Assembly (NCBI RefSeq): GCF_040215105.1
Contig: NZ_CP157875.1
Coordinates: 2,781,501-2,845,500 of the forward strand
Source of the DNA: Aeromonas veronii
GTDB taxonomy: Bacteria; Pseudomonadota; Gammaproteobacteria; Enterobacterales; Aeromonadaceae
Length of the DNA stretch: 64,000 nucleotides
Direction of reading: 5' to 3'
Positions 37,097 to 47,100 of this stretch are shown piece after piece; positions within the stretch are counted from its first letter, which is position 1, and each line of letters starts with the position of its first letter. The notes beneath the pieces are model-generated. The model saw only the letters and a list, made by a program, of their open reading frames with translations. It was not told the origin of the DNA and did no database searches. The translations under genes were made by a program, and so were the position numbers.

Positions 37097-37403
37097 TTGC
37101 ATGTCTCCAGGTTGGTGGGCCAGGGTGCCAAGCACCTGCTGTGCCAAATCATGTGTTTTTGTATGTGTGTGTTGCCAACGACCATGAAAACGTTTTCTAT
37201 TTATTGTCAAAAAAATCCCCACGCAAGATTTGGGGATGGTCGTTTAACACAGACATTCTACAATGGCGACACAAAAAGGTAACGACTCAGGTTTGCAAGC
37301 GAGTTCACAACTTGGCAACGGCAGACCGGTTGACAAAACGGGTATGGTTTCGAGAGATACTTAAATCATCCTCCCCTGCCCTCGCACTTCACAGGAGTTC
37401 CCA
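37097..37403. other. divergent ppsA / ppsR regulatory region
   Basis: Stretch of 307 bp without a gene, containing the promoters of ppsA and ppsR and a 12-bp palindrome (separate entry). AT-rich tracts (TATTTATTGTCAAAAAAA, near 37199) lie in the middle. No other element is recognised. Confidence 0.5.
37186..37197. promoter_or_regulatory. 12-bp palindrome upstream of ppsA, possible Cra/FruR site
   Basis: GAAAACGTTTTC is perfectly symmetrical and lies 90 bp upstream of the ppsA start. It resembles Cra/FruR operators of the TGAAACGTTTCA type; Cra activates ppsA in enteric bacteria. Assignment is by resemblance only. Confidence 0.4.
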
Positions 37404-38216
37404 GTGCACACCGTATTCTATGTATCCGACGGCACCGCCATCACCGCCGAAGTGTTCGGTCATGCCGTGCTGAGCCAGTTTCCCCTGGCGTTCGAGCAGG
37501 TCACCATTCCCTTCGTGGAAACCCAGGAGAAGGCCCGCCAGGTGCGGATGCGCATCGACGAGCAGTTTCGCCAGACCGGGGTGCGTCCCATCCTGTTTCA
37601 CACCATCGTCGATCAGCAGGTGCGCGACGAAGTACTCAAGGCCCAGGCCAGCAGCCACGACTTTCTCAACACCTTCGTGAGTCCGCTGGAGCAGGAGCTC
37701 GGGATCAAGGCCGAGCCCAGGCTGCACCGCACCCATGGCATGGAAAACCGCAAGCTCTATGACGATCGCATCGAGGCGGTGAACTTCGCCCTCACCAACG
37801 ACGATGGCATCACCACCCGGGAGTATGACGAGGCAGACATCATCCTCATCGGGGTATCGCGCTGCGGCAAGACGCCGACCAGCCTCTATCTGGCGCTGCA
37901 GTTTGGCATCCGCGCCGCCAACTACCCCTTCATCGAACAGGACATGGGCTCGCTCGATCTGCCCACGCCCCTCAAGGCCAATCGCCACAAGCTGTTCGGC
38001 CTCACCATCGCGCCCCAGCGGCTGCACGAGATCCGCAACCAGCGCCGGGCCAACAGCCGCTATTCATCCCTTGAGCAGTGCGAGCAGGAGCTGGCAAGCG
38101 TGGAGCGGCTGTTCCGCCAGGAGGCGATCCGCTTCCTCGATACCAGCTCCCACTCGGTGGAGGAGATCAGCGCCAAGATCCTGGAGGCGACTGGATTGCG
38201 CCGCCAACTGTGCTGA
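37404..38216 (+). CDS. ppsR: PEP synthase regulatory protein (bifunctional kinase/pyrophosphorylase)
   Basis: A 270-aa DUF299-family protein (PSRP, ydiA in E. coli), which inactivates PpsA by ADP-dependent phosphorylation of a threonine and restores it by phosphorolysis. The P-loop-like motif [11 protein letters not shown] is near residue 150. [12 protein letters not shown] at the start and [23 protein letters not shown] in the middle are typical. Initiation is at GTG 37404, after AGGAG with seven bases between. It is divergent from its target ppsA, the usual arrangement. Confidence 0.95.
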   Translation: MHTVFYVSDGTAITAEVFGHAVLSQFPLAFEQVTIPFVETQEKARQVRMRIDEQFRQTGVRPILFHTIVDQQVRDEVLKAQASSHDFLNTFVSPLEQELGIKAEPRLHRTHGMENRKLYDDRIEAVNFALTNDDGITTREYDEADIILIGVSRCGKTPTSLYLALQFGIRAANYPFIEQDMGSLDLPTPLKANRHKLFGLTIAPQRLHEIRNQRRANSRYSSLEQCEQELASVERLFRQEAIRFLDTSSHSVEEISAKILEATGLRRQLC

Positions 38217-38339
38217 CATATCGATCAATTGCAGAATAAAATGCCAACCACCATGTGGGTGGCAATATAAATGAACAGAAAAATGAGAGAGACACTGTGC
38301 CCACAGGGCGGGTCGGCACTGTGTCGCGTCAAAAAACCC

Positions 38340-38633
38340 TTATGGCAGGGGATCAGCACCCGGCTTGTTGAGCTCCTTGTTGTTCATCAGCCAGCCGTGG
38401 AGGGTCAGCAACCCCGTCCCCTTGCGTACCCGCTCACTCAACCAGCAGGCGGGGAGCAACCCGGCCCCGGCGGCCAGCGTCAGTACCATGGCGATGTTGG
38501 CCACCAGATAGTCCGCCCCCTGCCAGCCCCATACCATGAGGCAGGCCCCCGCCATGGTCAGCAACATGGGGGAGAGCCAGATCCCGAACCAGAGTGCGGC
38601 CATGACGAGCCCGCCGACAACTTTCTCTATCAT
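38340..38633 (-). CDS. small membrane protein of unknown function
   Basis: A 97-aa protein with two hydrophobic segments, near residues 4-35 (VVGGLVMAALWFGIWLSPML...) and 43-66 (YLVANIAMVLTLAAGAGLL), and a polar C-terminal tail. The ATG at 38633 follows GGGA with five bases between; a longer frame starts 14 codons upstream without a site. It stands alone between ppsR and aroP. No characterised family is recognised. Codon use and a proper start favour a real gene. Confidence 0.6.
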   Translation of the reverse strand: MIEKVVGGLVMAALWFGIWLSPMLLTMAGACLMVWGWQGADYLVANIAMVLTLAAGAGLLPACWLSERVRKGTGLLTLHGWLMNNKELNKPGADPLP

Positions 38634-38991
38634 ATGAGTCCCTTTCATAGAAAAGAGACAATTGCGCACAAACATCAGAATCCGTCAATATCGCCACGCC
38701 CGACTGCTCACCAAACCATCAATCACTTCAAAAACCCCATTCCAGATCATAAAAACCCTGCGTAAAGCCGGAATTGGCAGCCGAAACCAAGGAAAACAGG
38801 TGCATGAGCGGGCGTTTATCATTATTCTGCTCGGGTTGATAGCCGCTACAAAAAACCGCAGGCGGCAATCCGTAACGAAATTAATACGGTTTTTGTCATG
38901 TTTTCGGCACGACGTGCTGAGCCGGCCCACAGGATGCGGGCCGTCTGGCACGATGAAAACCGCGTGACCTCAGCGACCTAAGGAAGGAAGA
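38634..38991. other. leader and promoter region of aroP
   Basis: This 358-bp gene-free stretch includes a structured leader just before aroP. CGGCCC (38923-38928) can pair with GGGCCG (38938-38943), extended by GTGC (38913-38916) with GCAC (38948-38951), and GCACGACGTGC (38908-38918) can form an alternative small hairpin. There is no T-run, so this is not a simple terminator. I do not see a clear TyrR box. Confidence 0.4.
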
Positions 38992-40368
38992 ATGGATCTT
39001 CAGCAAGACGGCGAAGAGCTCAAGCGCGGCCTGAAAAACCGCCATATCCAGCTCATCGCATTGGGTGGTGCCATCGGTACCGGCCTGTTTCTCGGCATTG
39101 CCGACACCATCAAGATGGCGGGCCCCGCCGTGTTGCTGGGCTACGCCATCGGTGGCTTCATCGCCTTCCTCATCATGCGCCAGCTCGGCGAAATGGTGGT
39201 GGAAGAGCCGGTCGCCGGCTCCTTCAGCCACTTCGCCTACAAGTATTGGGGTGACTTCGCCGGATTCGCCTCCGGCTGGAACTACTGGGTGCTCTATGTG
39301 CTGGTGAGCATGGCCGAGCTGACCGCGGTCGGTATCTATGTGCAGTACTGGTGGCCCGAGATCCCGACCTGGATGTCGGCGGCCTTCTTCTTCGTGCTGA
39401 TCAACGCCATCAACCTCTCCAACGTCAAGGCGTTCGGCGAGATGGAGTTCTGGTTCGCCATCATCAAGGTCGTGGCCATCCTCGGCATGATAGGGTTTGG
39501 CGGCTACCTGCTGTTCTCCGGCGCCGGTGGCCCCGAAGCCACCGTCAGCAACCTCTGGGCCCAGGGCGGTTTCTTCCCGCACGGCGTCGGTGGTCTGGTG
39601 ATGGCCATGGCCTTCATCATGTTCTCCTTCGGCGGCCTTGAACTGGTCGGCATCACGGCGGCGGAAGCGGACAACCCCGAGAAGAGCATCCCCAAGGCCA
39701 CCAACCAAGTGATCTACCGCATCCTCATCTTCTATATCGGTGCCCTGACCGTGCTGCTCTCCCTCTACCCCTGGGGCAAGGTGGTCGAAGGTGGCAGTCC
39801 GTTCGTGATGATCTTCCACGCCCTGGACAGCAACCTGGTGGCCAACGTGCTGAATCTGGTGGTGCTGACCGCCGCGCTGTCCGTCTACAACAGCTGTGTC
39901 TACTGCAACAGCCGCATGCTGTTTGGCCTCGCCAAGCAAGGCAACGCCCCCAAGACGCTGCTCAAGACCAACAAGCGCGGGGTGCCGCTGACCGCCATCA
40001 CCATCTCCGCCGCCGCCACCCTGCTGTGCGTGCTGATCAACTACCTGATCCCGGGCAAGGCCTTTGGCCTGCTGATGTCCCTGGTGGTCTCGGCGCTGGT
40101 CATCAACTGGGCCATGATAAGCTTGGCGCACCTGAAGTTCCGCAAGGTCAAGGCCGCCGAGGGGGTCTCTCCCAAGTTCAAGGCACTGTGGAGCCCGTTT
40201 GGCAACTATCTCTGCCTCGCCTTCATGGCCGCCATTCTGGTGATCATGTACATGAACGACGGCACCCGCATCTCGGTCGAACTGATCCCGGCCTGGGTAC
40301 TGCTACTCGGTATCGGCTACCTGCTCAAGCAGAAGAGCCAGCGCAGAGTGGCCGCCAACCTCGGTTGA
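38992..40368 (+). CDS. aroP: aromatic amino acid permease
   Basis: A 458-aa twelve-helix APC-superfamily permease that imports phenylalanine, tyrosine and tryptophan with protons. The N-terminal LKRGLKNRHIQLIALGGAIG and the helix 1 motif GAIGTGLFLG match E. coli AroP (457 aa), and the similarity continues through VVEEPVAGSFSHFAYKYWG and AALSVYNSCVYCNSRMLFG. PheP is the nearest alternative. A strong AAGGAAGGA ribosome site precedes the ATG. It is a single gene followed by a terminator. Confidence 0.94.
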   Translation: MDLQQDGEELKRGLKNRHIQLIALGGAIGTGLFLGIADTIKMAGPAVLLGYAIGGFIAFLIMRQLGEMVVEEPVAGSFSHFAYKYWGDFAGFASGWNYWVLYVLVSMAELTAVGIYVQYWWPEIPTWMSAAFFFVLINAINLSNVKAFGEMEFWFAIIKVVAILGMIGFGGYLLFSGAGGPEATVSNLWAQGGFFPHGVGGLVMAMAFIMFSFGGLELVGITAAEADNPEKSIPKATNQVIYRILIFYIGALTVLLSLYPWGKVVEGGSPFVMIFHALDSNLVANVLNLVVLTAALSVYNSCVYCNSRMLFGLAKQGNAPKTLLKTNKRGVPLTAITISAAATLLCVLINYLIPGKAFGLLMSLVVSALVINWAMISLAHLKFRKVKAAEGVSPKFKALWSPFGNYLCLAFMAAILVIMYMNDGTRISVELIPAWVLLLGIGYLLKQKSQRRVAANLG

Positions 40369-40385
40369 GCTCCCCCCTCCCCATG

Positions 40386-40416
40386 AAAAATGCCGGTCGA
40401 TGACCGGCATTTTTTT
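40386..40416. terminator. bidirectional terminator aroP / cupin gene
   Basis: AAAAATGCCGGTC-ga-TGACCGGCATTTTTTT between convergent genes; usable in both directions. Confidence 0.95.
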
Positions 40417-40437
40417 CATCTGTGGCGCCCCGCCACT

Positions 40438-40848
40438 TCATCGGGACAGCCCCTGGTACGCCGCATCGGAGACAGGTTCCAGCCACTCGTTGCTCGCCCC
40501 TTCGGCCGGCACTTCGATGGCCAGGTGTGCAAACCAGCTGTCGGCGCTGGCCCCGTGCCAGTGCTTGGCACCCGCCGCGATATGGACCACATCCCCCGCC
40601 GCCAGTGCACGGGGAGCCTGGCCCCACTCCTGGTACCACCCTCGCCCGCCGGTCACGATCAGGATCTGCCCGCCTTGGTGGTGAACATGCCAGTGGTTGC
40701 GACAGCCCGGCTCAAACACCACGTTGCCGATGGTGACGCCCTGGGTGGAGAGCATCGCCAGATAACTGGTACCGGTGAAGTACTGGGCATAGGCCTCGTT
40801 CCTGGCTCCTTTGGGGAAGAGCCCGTTCCCGTCAAATTCAGTGTTCAT
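40438..40848 (-). CDS. cupin-domain protein
   Basis: A 136-aa single cupin. The first cupin motif reads CRNHWHVHHQGGQILIVTGG, with three histidines and a downstream position suited to metal binding. The second motif reads AAGDVVHIAAGAKHWHGA. The ATG overlaps the stop of the upstream carboxymuconolactone decarboxylase-like gene in an ATGA arrangement, with GAGGAA in front, so the two are translationally coupled. Cupin plus CMD pairs with a divergent LysR regulator are common and poorly characterised; a role in quinone or thiol redox chemistry is possible. Confidence 0.88.
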   Translation of the reverse strand: MNTEFDGNGLFPKGARNEAYAQYFTGTSYLAMLSTQGVTIGNVVFEPGCRNHWHVHHQGGQILIVTGGRGWYQEWGQAPRALAAGDVVHIAAGAKHWHGASADSWFAHLAIEVPAEGASNEWLEPVSDAAYQGLSR

Positions 40849-41516
40849 CGTTTTTCCTCGCCAGACCCTGCGTCTCCCGTCTGCTGACTCGCCAGCAGCT
40901 CATTGAGCACCGCCTCGGCATTGCGACCCATCTCATCCCCGCAGCTTGCCTTCAGGGTACTCACGTATCCCCGCAGCTGTGCCACGGTCCACCCAGTGTT
41001 CAGACTCATCGCAAGATGGCTCTTCAGCTGGTTGTTGACCCCCGCCATGGCGGCGAGCGCCCCTATGGTTGCCAGCTCCCGGGTCTGCCAGTCGAGCACA
41101 TCGCGCTGGAAAATATCCCCGAAAAGATGGGACTTGAGAAAACCGTCGATGGCCGGGGCAAACGCGAACAACGCCCCCGTCACGGGCTGACCCACCAGTC
41201 GAGTCTGGTTGCGGGTCCCTTCCACCAGAGCGTCCCACGGTTCGGGATGAGGGGTGGCTTCCCTGCCCACCTCGTCTGTCAGACCTTGTTGCTGGCGCTG
41301 CGCCAGGACTGCCATGAATGCCGAGAGCGCGTTCAGACTCCGGGGAAATCCGGCATAGGCATAGAGCTGCACCAGGATCTCCTTGATGCCGTTGATGGTC
41401 ATGCCCACATCCAACCCATGGTGCAGCGCCGTGCCGAGCGCAGCCATGTCACCCTTTGCAGTGAATGCCGCGATGGGGATCATCGCCTGTTGTTGCTCAC
41501 TCAAGGGATTGCTCAT
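40845..41516 (-). CDS. carboxymuconolactone decarboxylase-family protein, two repeats
   Basis: A 223-aa all-helical protein with two CMD/AhpD-like repeats, at about 15-85 (GDMAALGTALHHGLDVGMTINGIKEILVQLYAYAGFPR) and 120-205 (DWQTRELATIGALAAMAGVNNQLKSHLAMSLNTG). The CxxC of AhpD is absent, so it is not a disulfide peroxidase partner of that kind. Two adjacent ATGs (41519, 41516) follow GGAGG; the second has better spacing. It is coupled to the cupin gene and divergent from the LysR-type gene. Confidence 0.88.
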   Translation of the reverse strand: MSNPLSEQQQAMIPIAAFTAKGDMAALGTALHHGLDVGMTINGIKEILVQLYAYAGFPRSLNALSAFMAVLAQRQQQGLTDEVGREATPHPEPWDALVEGTRNQTRLVGQPVTGALFAFAPAIDGFLKSHLFGDIFQRDVLDWQTRELATIGALAAMAGVNNQLKSHLAMSLNTGWTVAQLRGYVSTLKASCGDEMGRNAEAVLNELLASQQTGDAGSGEEKR

Positions 41517-41649
41517 CATCTCACCTCCAGACAGGGTTCAAGACTGGGCGGCGCGCTGCAGCCATCCCAACAACGGCAGTGTAGAGAAAGGCAGATTGGA
41601 TGATAAGATGGGCAAATCAACACACACCTGTGCAGATAACTCACCAATC

Positions 41650-42549
41650 ATGACCAAAGAGAAACTCGGCGATCTCCAGGCTTTCGTGACAGTGGCGAGA
41701 GAGCGCAGCTTCACCCGGGCGGCCACCCTGCTTGGCGTATCCCGCTCGGCCCTCAGCCATACCTTGCTCTCCCTCGAGGATCGCCTCGGCGTACGCTTGC
41801 TGACCCGCACGACGCGCAGCGTCTCCCCGACCGACGCGGGTCACCGTCTGATGAGCATGCTGGCCCCCCGGCTGGACGAAATTGAATCCGAACTAGCCGC
41901 CTTGCGCACCGCCAGTGACAAACCCGCCGGCTCGGTACGCATCACCGCCAACGATCACGCCATCTCGACCGTGCTGTTGCCCCGTCTGCAGCCCCTGTTG
42001 AGGGAGCACCCGGATATCCGGGTGGAGTTCAGCATGGATTACGAGTTGACGGATATCGCAGCCAGGCAGTTCGATGCGGGGGTACGGATGGGGGATCAGG
42101 TCGACAAGGACATGATTGCCGTGCGCATGACACCGGATATCCGGATGGCGGTGGTGGCAACCCCTGCCTATCTCTTCGGCAAGGATCCCATCATCGCCCC
42201 CCGGGACCTCATGGCACATAACTGCATCAACCTGCGGCTGCCGACCCGGGGTTCCCTCTATGGGTGGGAGTTTGAGCAGGATAATCACCCTCTTTGCGTG
42301 CAGGTGGCGGGACAGACGGTGTTCAACAATACCTTCTTGATGATCCAGGCGGCCCGGGAGGGTTGTGGCATTGCCTATATCCCGAGCGATCTGGTCGCAA
42401 AGGAGGTGGCATCCGGCGAGCTGGTTTCGCTGCTGACCGACTGGTGCCCGCTATTTCCGGGCTATTACCTCTATTATCCCAGCCGTAAACACCTTCCGGT
42501 GGCGTTTGAACTCGTCATCGATGCCCTGCGCTGGCACAAGCGGGGCTGA
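41650..42549 (+). CDS. LysR-type transcriptional regulator
   Basis: A 299-aa LysR regulator of normal length. The N-terminal winged helix-turn-helix has LQAFVTVARERSFTRAATLLGVSRSALSHTLLSLE at residues 9-43. The effector domain follows from about residue 90. The start MTKEKLGDLQAF is chosen to match the family; 15 extra codons upstream (MGKSTHTCADN) are open but lack a ribosome site. It faces the CMD-cupin operon across a 133-bp intergenic region, and LysR genes usually control the divergent neighbour. Confidence 0.92.
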   Translation: MTKEKLGDLQAFVTVARERSFTRAATLLGVSRSALSHTLLSLEDRLGVRLLTRTTRSVSPTDAGHRLMSMLAPRLDEIESELAALRTASDKPAGSVRITANDHAISTVLLPRLQPLLREHPDIRVEFSMDYELTDIAARQFDAGVRMGDQVDKDMIAVRMTPDIRMAVVATPAYLFGKDPIIAPRDLMAHNCINLRLPTRGSLYGWEFEQDNHPLCVQVAGQTVFNNTFLMIQAAREGCGIAYIPSDLVAKEVASGELVSLLTDWCPLFPGYYLYYPSRKHLPVAFELVIDALRWHKRG

Positions 42550-42648
42550 TCCCCAGATTTGCGGACTCGGCATCAGATAACAACGAGTACCGCATCGCCC
42601 CCTCCCCCCCGCCTGAGTGTTTATCCGCTGACACGGCCCACCTGAAAC

Positions 42649-42678
42649 AACAAGCCCGAGGGATGAGCCTCGGGCTTG
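42649..42678 (-). terminator. terminator of the SIMPL gene
   Basis: CAAGCCCGAGG-gatgag-CCTCGGGCTTG; on the minus strand it is followed by TTGTTTC. It lies 28 bp after the SIMPL gene stop. Confidence 0.75.
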
Positions 42679-42705
42679 GTATAAACAGGCATTCAGGCTG
42701 GGTCA

Positions 42706-43407
42706 TCACTCCAGCAGGAAGACGGCTTCCACGTTGTCCGTGATGCTGATCTGTTGCTGTTGGTAGCTGTTCTCCACCATGTCGGCGGACGGCGCAGCGG
42801 CGGCCTTCATGGCCCGGCTGTACACCGGCACCGGCGAGCTGTTGCGGTACTCGACGCTGTAGACCTTGCCCAGCTTCATGCCAAAGGCTTTTGCCAAGGA
42901 TTCCGCCTTGCTGGTGGCATCAGCGACGGCGCCAAGGCGGGCCTGCTCCTTGATTATCTGCGGGGACTTGAGACCGTATTCAATCTGGGAGACGGATTCC
43001 AGACCGGCCTTGAGCGCGGTGTCCATCAGCTGGCTCAGCTTGTCGAGCTGATAGAGTTTGACCGAGAGCTGGCGCTGGGCACGATAACCCACCATCTCCG
43101 GCTGCTTGTTCTGGGGATATTGATACTCGGGGGAGATCACCAGGTTGCCGGCCTCCACGTCGCTGCGCTTGATGCCGAGGCTCTCCAGCTGGCCAAAGAA
43201 GGCGGCCACCTTGGTATCCACCTGCTGCTTGGCCTTGATGCCCTGCTTCTCCAGTGCGGTCACGGCGACATTGAGGGTCAGCATGTCGGGCTCGGCCTTC
43301 TGCTCGGCATAACCGCTGACCACCAGATGCGGTGCCTGGGGCACTTCAATGGCAAACAGGGGGGCACTGACAACCAGGGCAGACAGGGTAAGAAGGGGAC
43401 GCCACAT
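42706..43407 (-). CDS. SIMPL-domain periplasmic protein, YggE-like
   Basis: A 233-aa exported protein of the SIMPL (DUF541) family, to which the E. coli oxidative-stress protein YggE belongs. The signal peptide is about 19 residues (ending PLFA). The domain starts LVVSGYAEQKAEPDMLTLNVAV, and LSVKLYQLDKLSQLMDTALKAG is the second family block. A C-terminal DNVEAVFLLE strand closes it. It is preceded by a short AT-rich gap and ends in a hairpin terminator, so it is likely monocistronic. Function in the family is poorly defined. Confidence 0.88.
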   Translation of the reverse strand: MWRPLLTLSALVVSAPLFAIEVPQAPHLVVSGYAEQKAEPDMLTLNVAVTALEKQGIKAKQQVDTKVAAFFGQLESLGIKRSDVEAGNLVISPEYQYPQNKQPEMVGYRAQRQLSVKLYQLDKLSQLMDTALKAGLESVSQIEYGLKSPQIIKEQARLGAVADATSKAESLAKAFGMKLGKVYSVEYRNSSPVPVYSRAMKAAAAPSADMVENSYQQQQISITDNVEAVFLLE

Positions 43408-43464
43408 AGAAAAAAAACCTCAATCGATTGGATTGAGGTCATTATGCCCATCGCCGAATGAGAT

Positions 43465-44019
43465 TCAAATATCGTGCAAGGGAGGGAGCTGCTCCAACAC
43501 CTGATTGGTCATGTCGATATTGATGCTGATCTCGCCATTCAGGGAACCATGCGAGCTCACCGCGACCACGGATGCCGGTGCACCGAGCAGTTCATCTTCT
43601 TCGAAGTGGAAGGCGTCCCACGACAGAACGTGACCTTGCGGCGGGGACATGGGCTCGGAAGCCGTCACTACCGCCAGCGAATGCCAGTCCAGTTCATCCT
43701 CCTGGCCGAGAAAGCCGTGCAGGGCATTGTCACTCAAGCTCGAGAGGGCATACTCCTGTTGCCCCCATTCATGACCGACCAGCACCACCATGTGAGGCAT
43801 GGGGACACTCTCCACCGGGCTGAAACTGATGCTGGACGCGGCGAAATCCACGTTGAGGGATCCCGCTACCTCACCGTCTTCCGTCTCCAGCTCCAGGCCA
43901 TTGAGCCTGTCACCCGTCATCGACGCCTGATAGCCAAAGCGGCCGGAGCAGACGATGTTGTCCTGCCCATCCCAGCTATAGCGAATGCCATCGATGTCGA
44001 CCCAATTGAATGGACCCAT
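43465..44019 (-). CDS. acidic protein of unknown function downstream of the giant adhesin
   Basis: A 184-aa protein with no signal peptide, no membrane helix and a strong negative charge. It is predicted to be mostly beta (FNWVDIDGIRYSWDG...SINIDMTNQVLEQL). A good GAGGAT ribosome site precedes its ATG. It begins 90 bp after the stop of the giant adhesin gene on the same strand, with no terminator seen between, so it may be cotranscribed. No homology is recognised; a cytosolic role connected with adhesin export is a guess from position. Confidence 0.7.
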   Translation of the reverse strand: MGPFNWVDIDGIRYSWDGQDNIVCSGRFGYQASMTGDRLNGLELETEDGEVAGSLNVDFAASSISFSPVESVPMPHMVVLVGHEWGQQEYALSSLSDNALHGFLGQEDELDWHSLAVVTASEPMSPPQGHVLSWDAFHFEEDELLGAPASVVAVSSHGSLNGEISINIDMTNQVLEQLPPLHDI

Positions 44020-44108
44020 ATCATCCTCACAACGTTGATCTGGCCTATCTTAACGTCCTTCTGGCGCCAACGACAGAGGACAGGCGAACCTGCCCTCTGT
44101 CTGCGTCA

Positions 44109-47100
44109 TCAAGGATGTTGGTCCACCTTGAGGTTACCATCGTCAAGCAGTTGCTTGATGATGTCCTGATTGGTGAGCGTGCTCCCTCCATGGGTCAGGT
44201 CTGGCCCTCCCTGGAACTGAACGGTCAGCTGCCCACCTCCCGCAGCGCTGCCATTGGTATCTATCGTCAATTTGTTATTGACTGTATCGAACGTCAGATA
44301 ACTATTCAGAGCACTGGCCAAGGCACTGTTGTTGGCACTCGCTGGCACGTTGTCCAGAAGCTGGGACAAATCCAGTACATCACCACTGCTCCCCGTCCCC
44401 AGGGTGAAGTCGGTGATTTTGTCGGTGCTGCCATCGGCATCACCAGCCAACCACTTGAAGGTATCTTTACCTGCTCCCCCTGTCAGGGTGTCCGCCCCCA
44501 GTCCACCGAGCAGCGTGTCGTCACCGATTCCACCATCCAGAATGTCGGTACCAAGTCCCCCCAGCAATACATCATTGCCGCTATCGCCGTACAGGGTATC
44601 ATTGCCGGCCCCACCTTCAATATGATCATTCCCCCCATTACCATGGATGATGTCGTTGCCATCATGACCAAGCAGCACATCGTCGACAACCGTACCATTG
44701 AGGGTATTGTCCCCACTGGTTCCTTCAATGGGGGTTGGCACGGTCGCGGCAGTTGCACCTATGTTGATGGTCAGCTGGGCTGTATCCTGATCCCCATCGT
44801 TTTGTACCACCTGATAGGTGAAAACATCCGATTTCCCTTGGTTGGCAAGGTTAGAGTTCGGGGTATAGGTGTAAGAACCATCGCTCTGGATTTGGAGTGA
44901 CCCATAGAGACCGGTCACCGTCTGACTGGTTGTCACCGACACATAGCTGCTGCCATTCCAGATCTTGAGTACCGAATTTTCACTGCCAAGGGAATCGGTC
45001 GCTCCCCAGGGATCACTGCTCATGAGGTTGTGATTAGGATCCGTCAACACATTGCCCTGTGCCACCATGATGGCAATTGCAGCTGTGGCGGCAGCAGTGA
45101 CGTTGAGTTTGATGTTATCCAGTTGCAATGTTGAATCGCTGTTACCACCACCGTCATTGACGGAGAAATAGACTCGATAACGTGCATTCGCATCCAGCGT
45201 TGCCGTGGTGACCGTGGTCATTGCACCGGGATCACTGGACAGGATGCCACTCAGGCCAGCTCCGGAGAGCGAGATCCAGTTAGTGCCATCAAACTTGTAC
45301 AGATTCCATGCCACGGTATCATTGCCATTCACATTGCTTCTGTCGTACTGGAAGCTCAACGTCGTCGCCAGCGCCGTGGTGGCAAATTCCGGTGTGACCA
45401 GTTGTGCCGCCCCAACCCCATCGTCATTGGAGTCCACCAGTGACAGCGAACCGTTGCTGACACCGCCATCCAGAGTTGTGCCGTTCAATGTGCTGACAAC
45501 CCATTTGTCTCCATTACTGGCCACGGCTGTGGCAATCGAGTTATTTCCCAGATCGATCACACTGATGCCTGTGCCGTTGGTGTCATAGACCCAGGGGTTG
45601 TAGCCTGCACCGCTATTCGCGCTGTTACTGGTACTGCCAAAATCAGCCAGTGTGGTGGGAGTTGTCGCCCCAGGTACCATGACCTGATACACCAGTGCAT
45701 CATTGCTATTGTCATAGACAATGACCTCACTAGAATCCGTCGTGATCAGATTCAACACGCCGGTTTTCACATCCCCATCGGCATCACTGATGGTGTAGCG
45801 GAACGTTTCGGTATAGTCATTGGCCACATCCAGCGACAAGCTGTAGCTATAAGCACCCGTCAACAGATTGACTGAGAGAGTCCCACCACCATGGGTTGGA
45901 ATCGTCAGCACATGGGTTGTGGCGTTATAGCCGGAGTAGGCGGTGGTATAAATCACGTCCGGTGTGGCCGGATTGCCATCGGCATCGTGCGAGATGCTGG
46001 TGATGGGCAAAGCCGCAGGACCATCGGCACCAAACACGACGCCCGCATCTACCAACAGATTTCCTGTTGTTGGAACCTGTACAGTTCCCGACAGCGTGCT
46101 GGCTAATTGACTCAGGTCCGTCACAATAATGGCTGGCTGTTCAGTCCCAGTCGCACCATTGTAAGAGATGGGCTCCAAGGCTGGAGCAGTAGCTCCCGTT
46201 CCCATACCCAACGCATAGGACTTGATATCATTGTTGGTCAGGAATGTTTGCCAAGCAGACTGCTCGGCAGCATTGATACCACTGCTACCCGTCCCTGCAA
46301 CCCCAGACCAGTTAGTGCTCTCCGTTGGCTCACCATCTGAGAGGAAGTACAGTACGCTTTGCCCACCGATGATCTTTCCAGCTGAGTTGTAGGCCGACAT
46401 GGCTTTTATCAATGCGTCGTCATAGTCAGTACCGCCATTGCCAAGTGTATCGGTAATGGAGTTGATGACATTGAGCGCCTGGGTCGCAGTCAACCAGATA
46501 TCTCCAGAACCAAGGAAATTGGTCGTTGCAGTGCTGGCAAACCCAACCAGCCTTACCATGACGTTCCCTACATCATCGTAGTCATTGATAAGCTGCAAAA
46601 TGGATGCTCTAGCAATAGCCATTCGAGTAGCGTATCCAGCAACGCCTGAGGGTTCATCCATACTGCCCGAGGTATCCAGGATGATCATCAGATTGGTCCC
46701 CGGATTCGAGAACTCCTCGATCCTCGTATTGATATCGGCAGGTTGAACCGGTACGTCATCGACAATCTGCACGCTCAGGGTACTGCTCGCCGCATCGTTG
46801 TCGCTGTCCACCAAAGTCACGGTGAAGTCTTCATACAGGCTGTTGTTGCCACCCGCCGTCGGGTGCGCCTCGTTGTCCAACAAGGTGTAGCTGTAGCTCA
46901 CCAGCCCCGTCGCCGGGTCGTACGCCGTTACCTTGAGGGTATTGCCCAGCGGCGTCGTCACGCTCTGCGGGAAGCTCGCCACCACCCCGTTGTTGACGAT
47001 AAGCAGACTCCCCACGCTCAGGGTCTTCACCCCGTCCGGCGCGCTGATATTGAAGTTGCCGGTGACAGTGGTCGACTCTTTGCTGCTGTCCGACCCCGCT

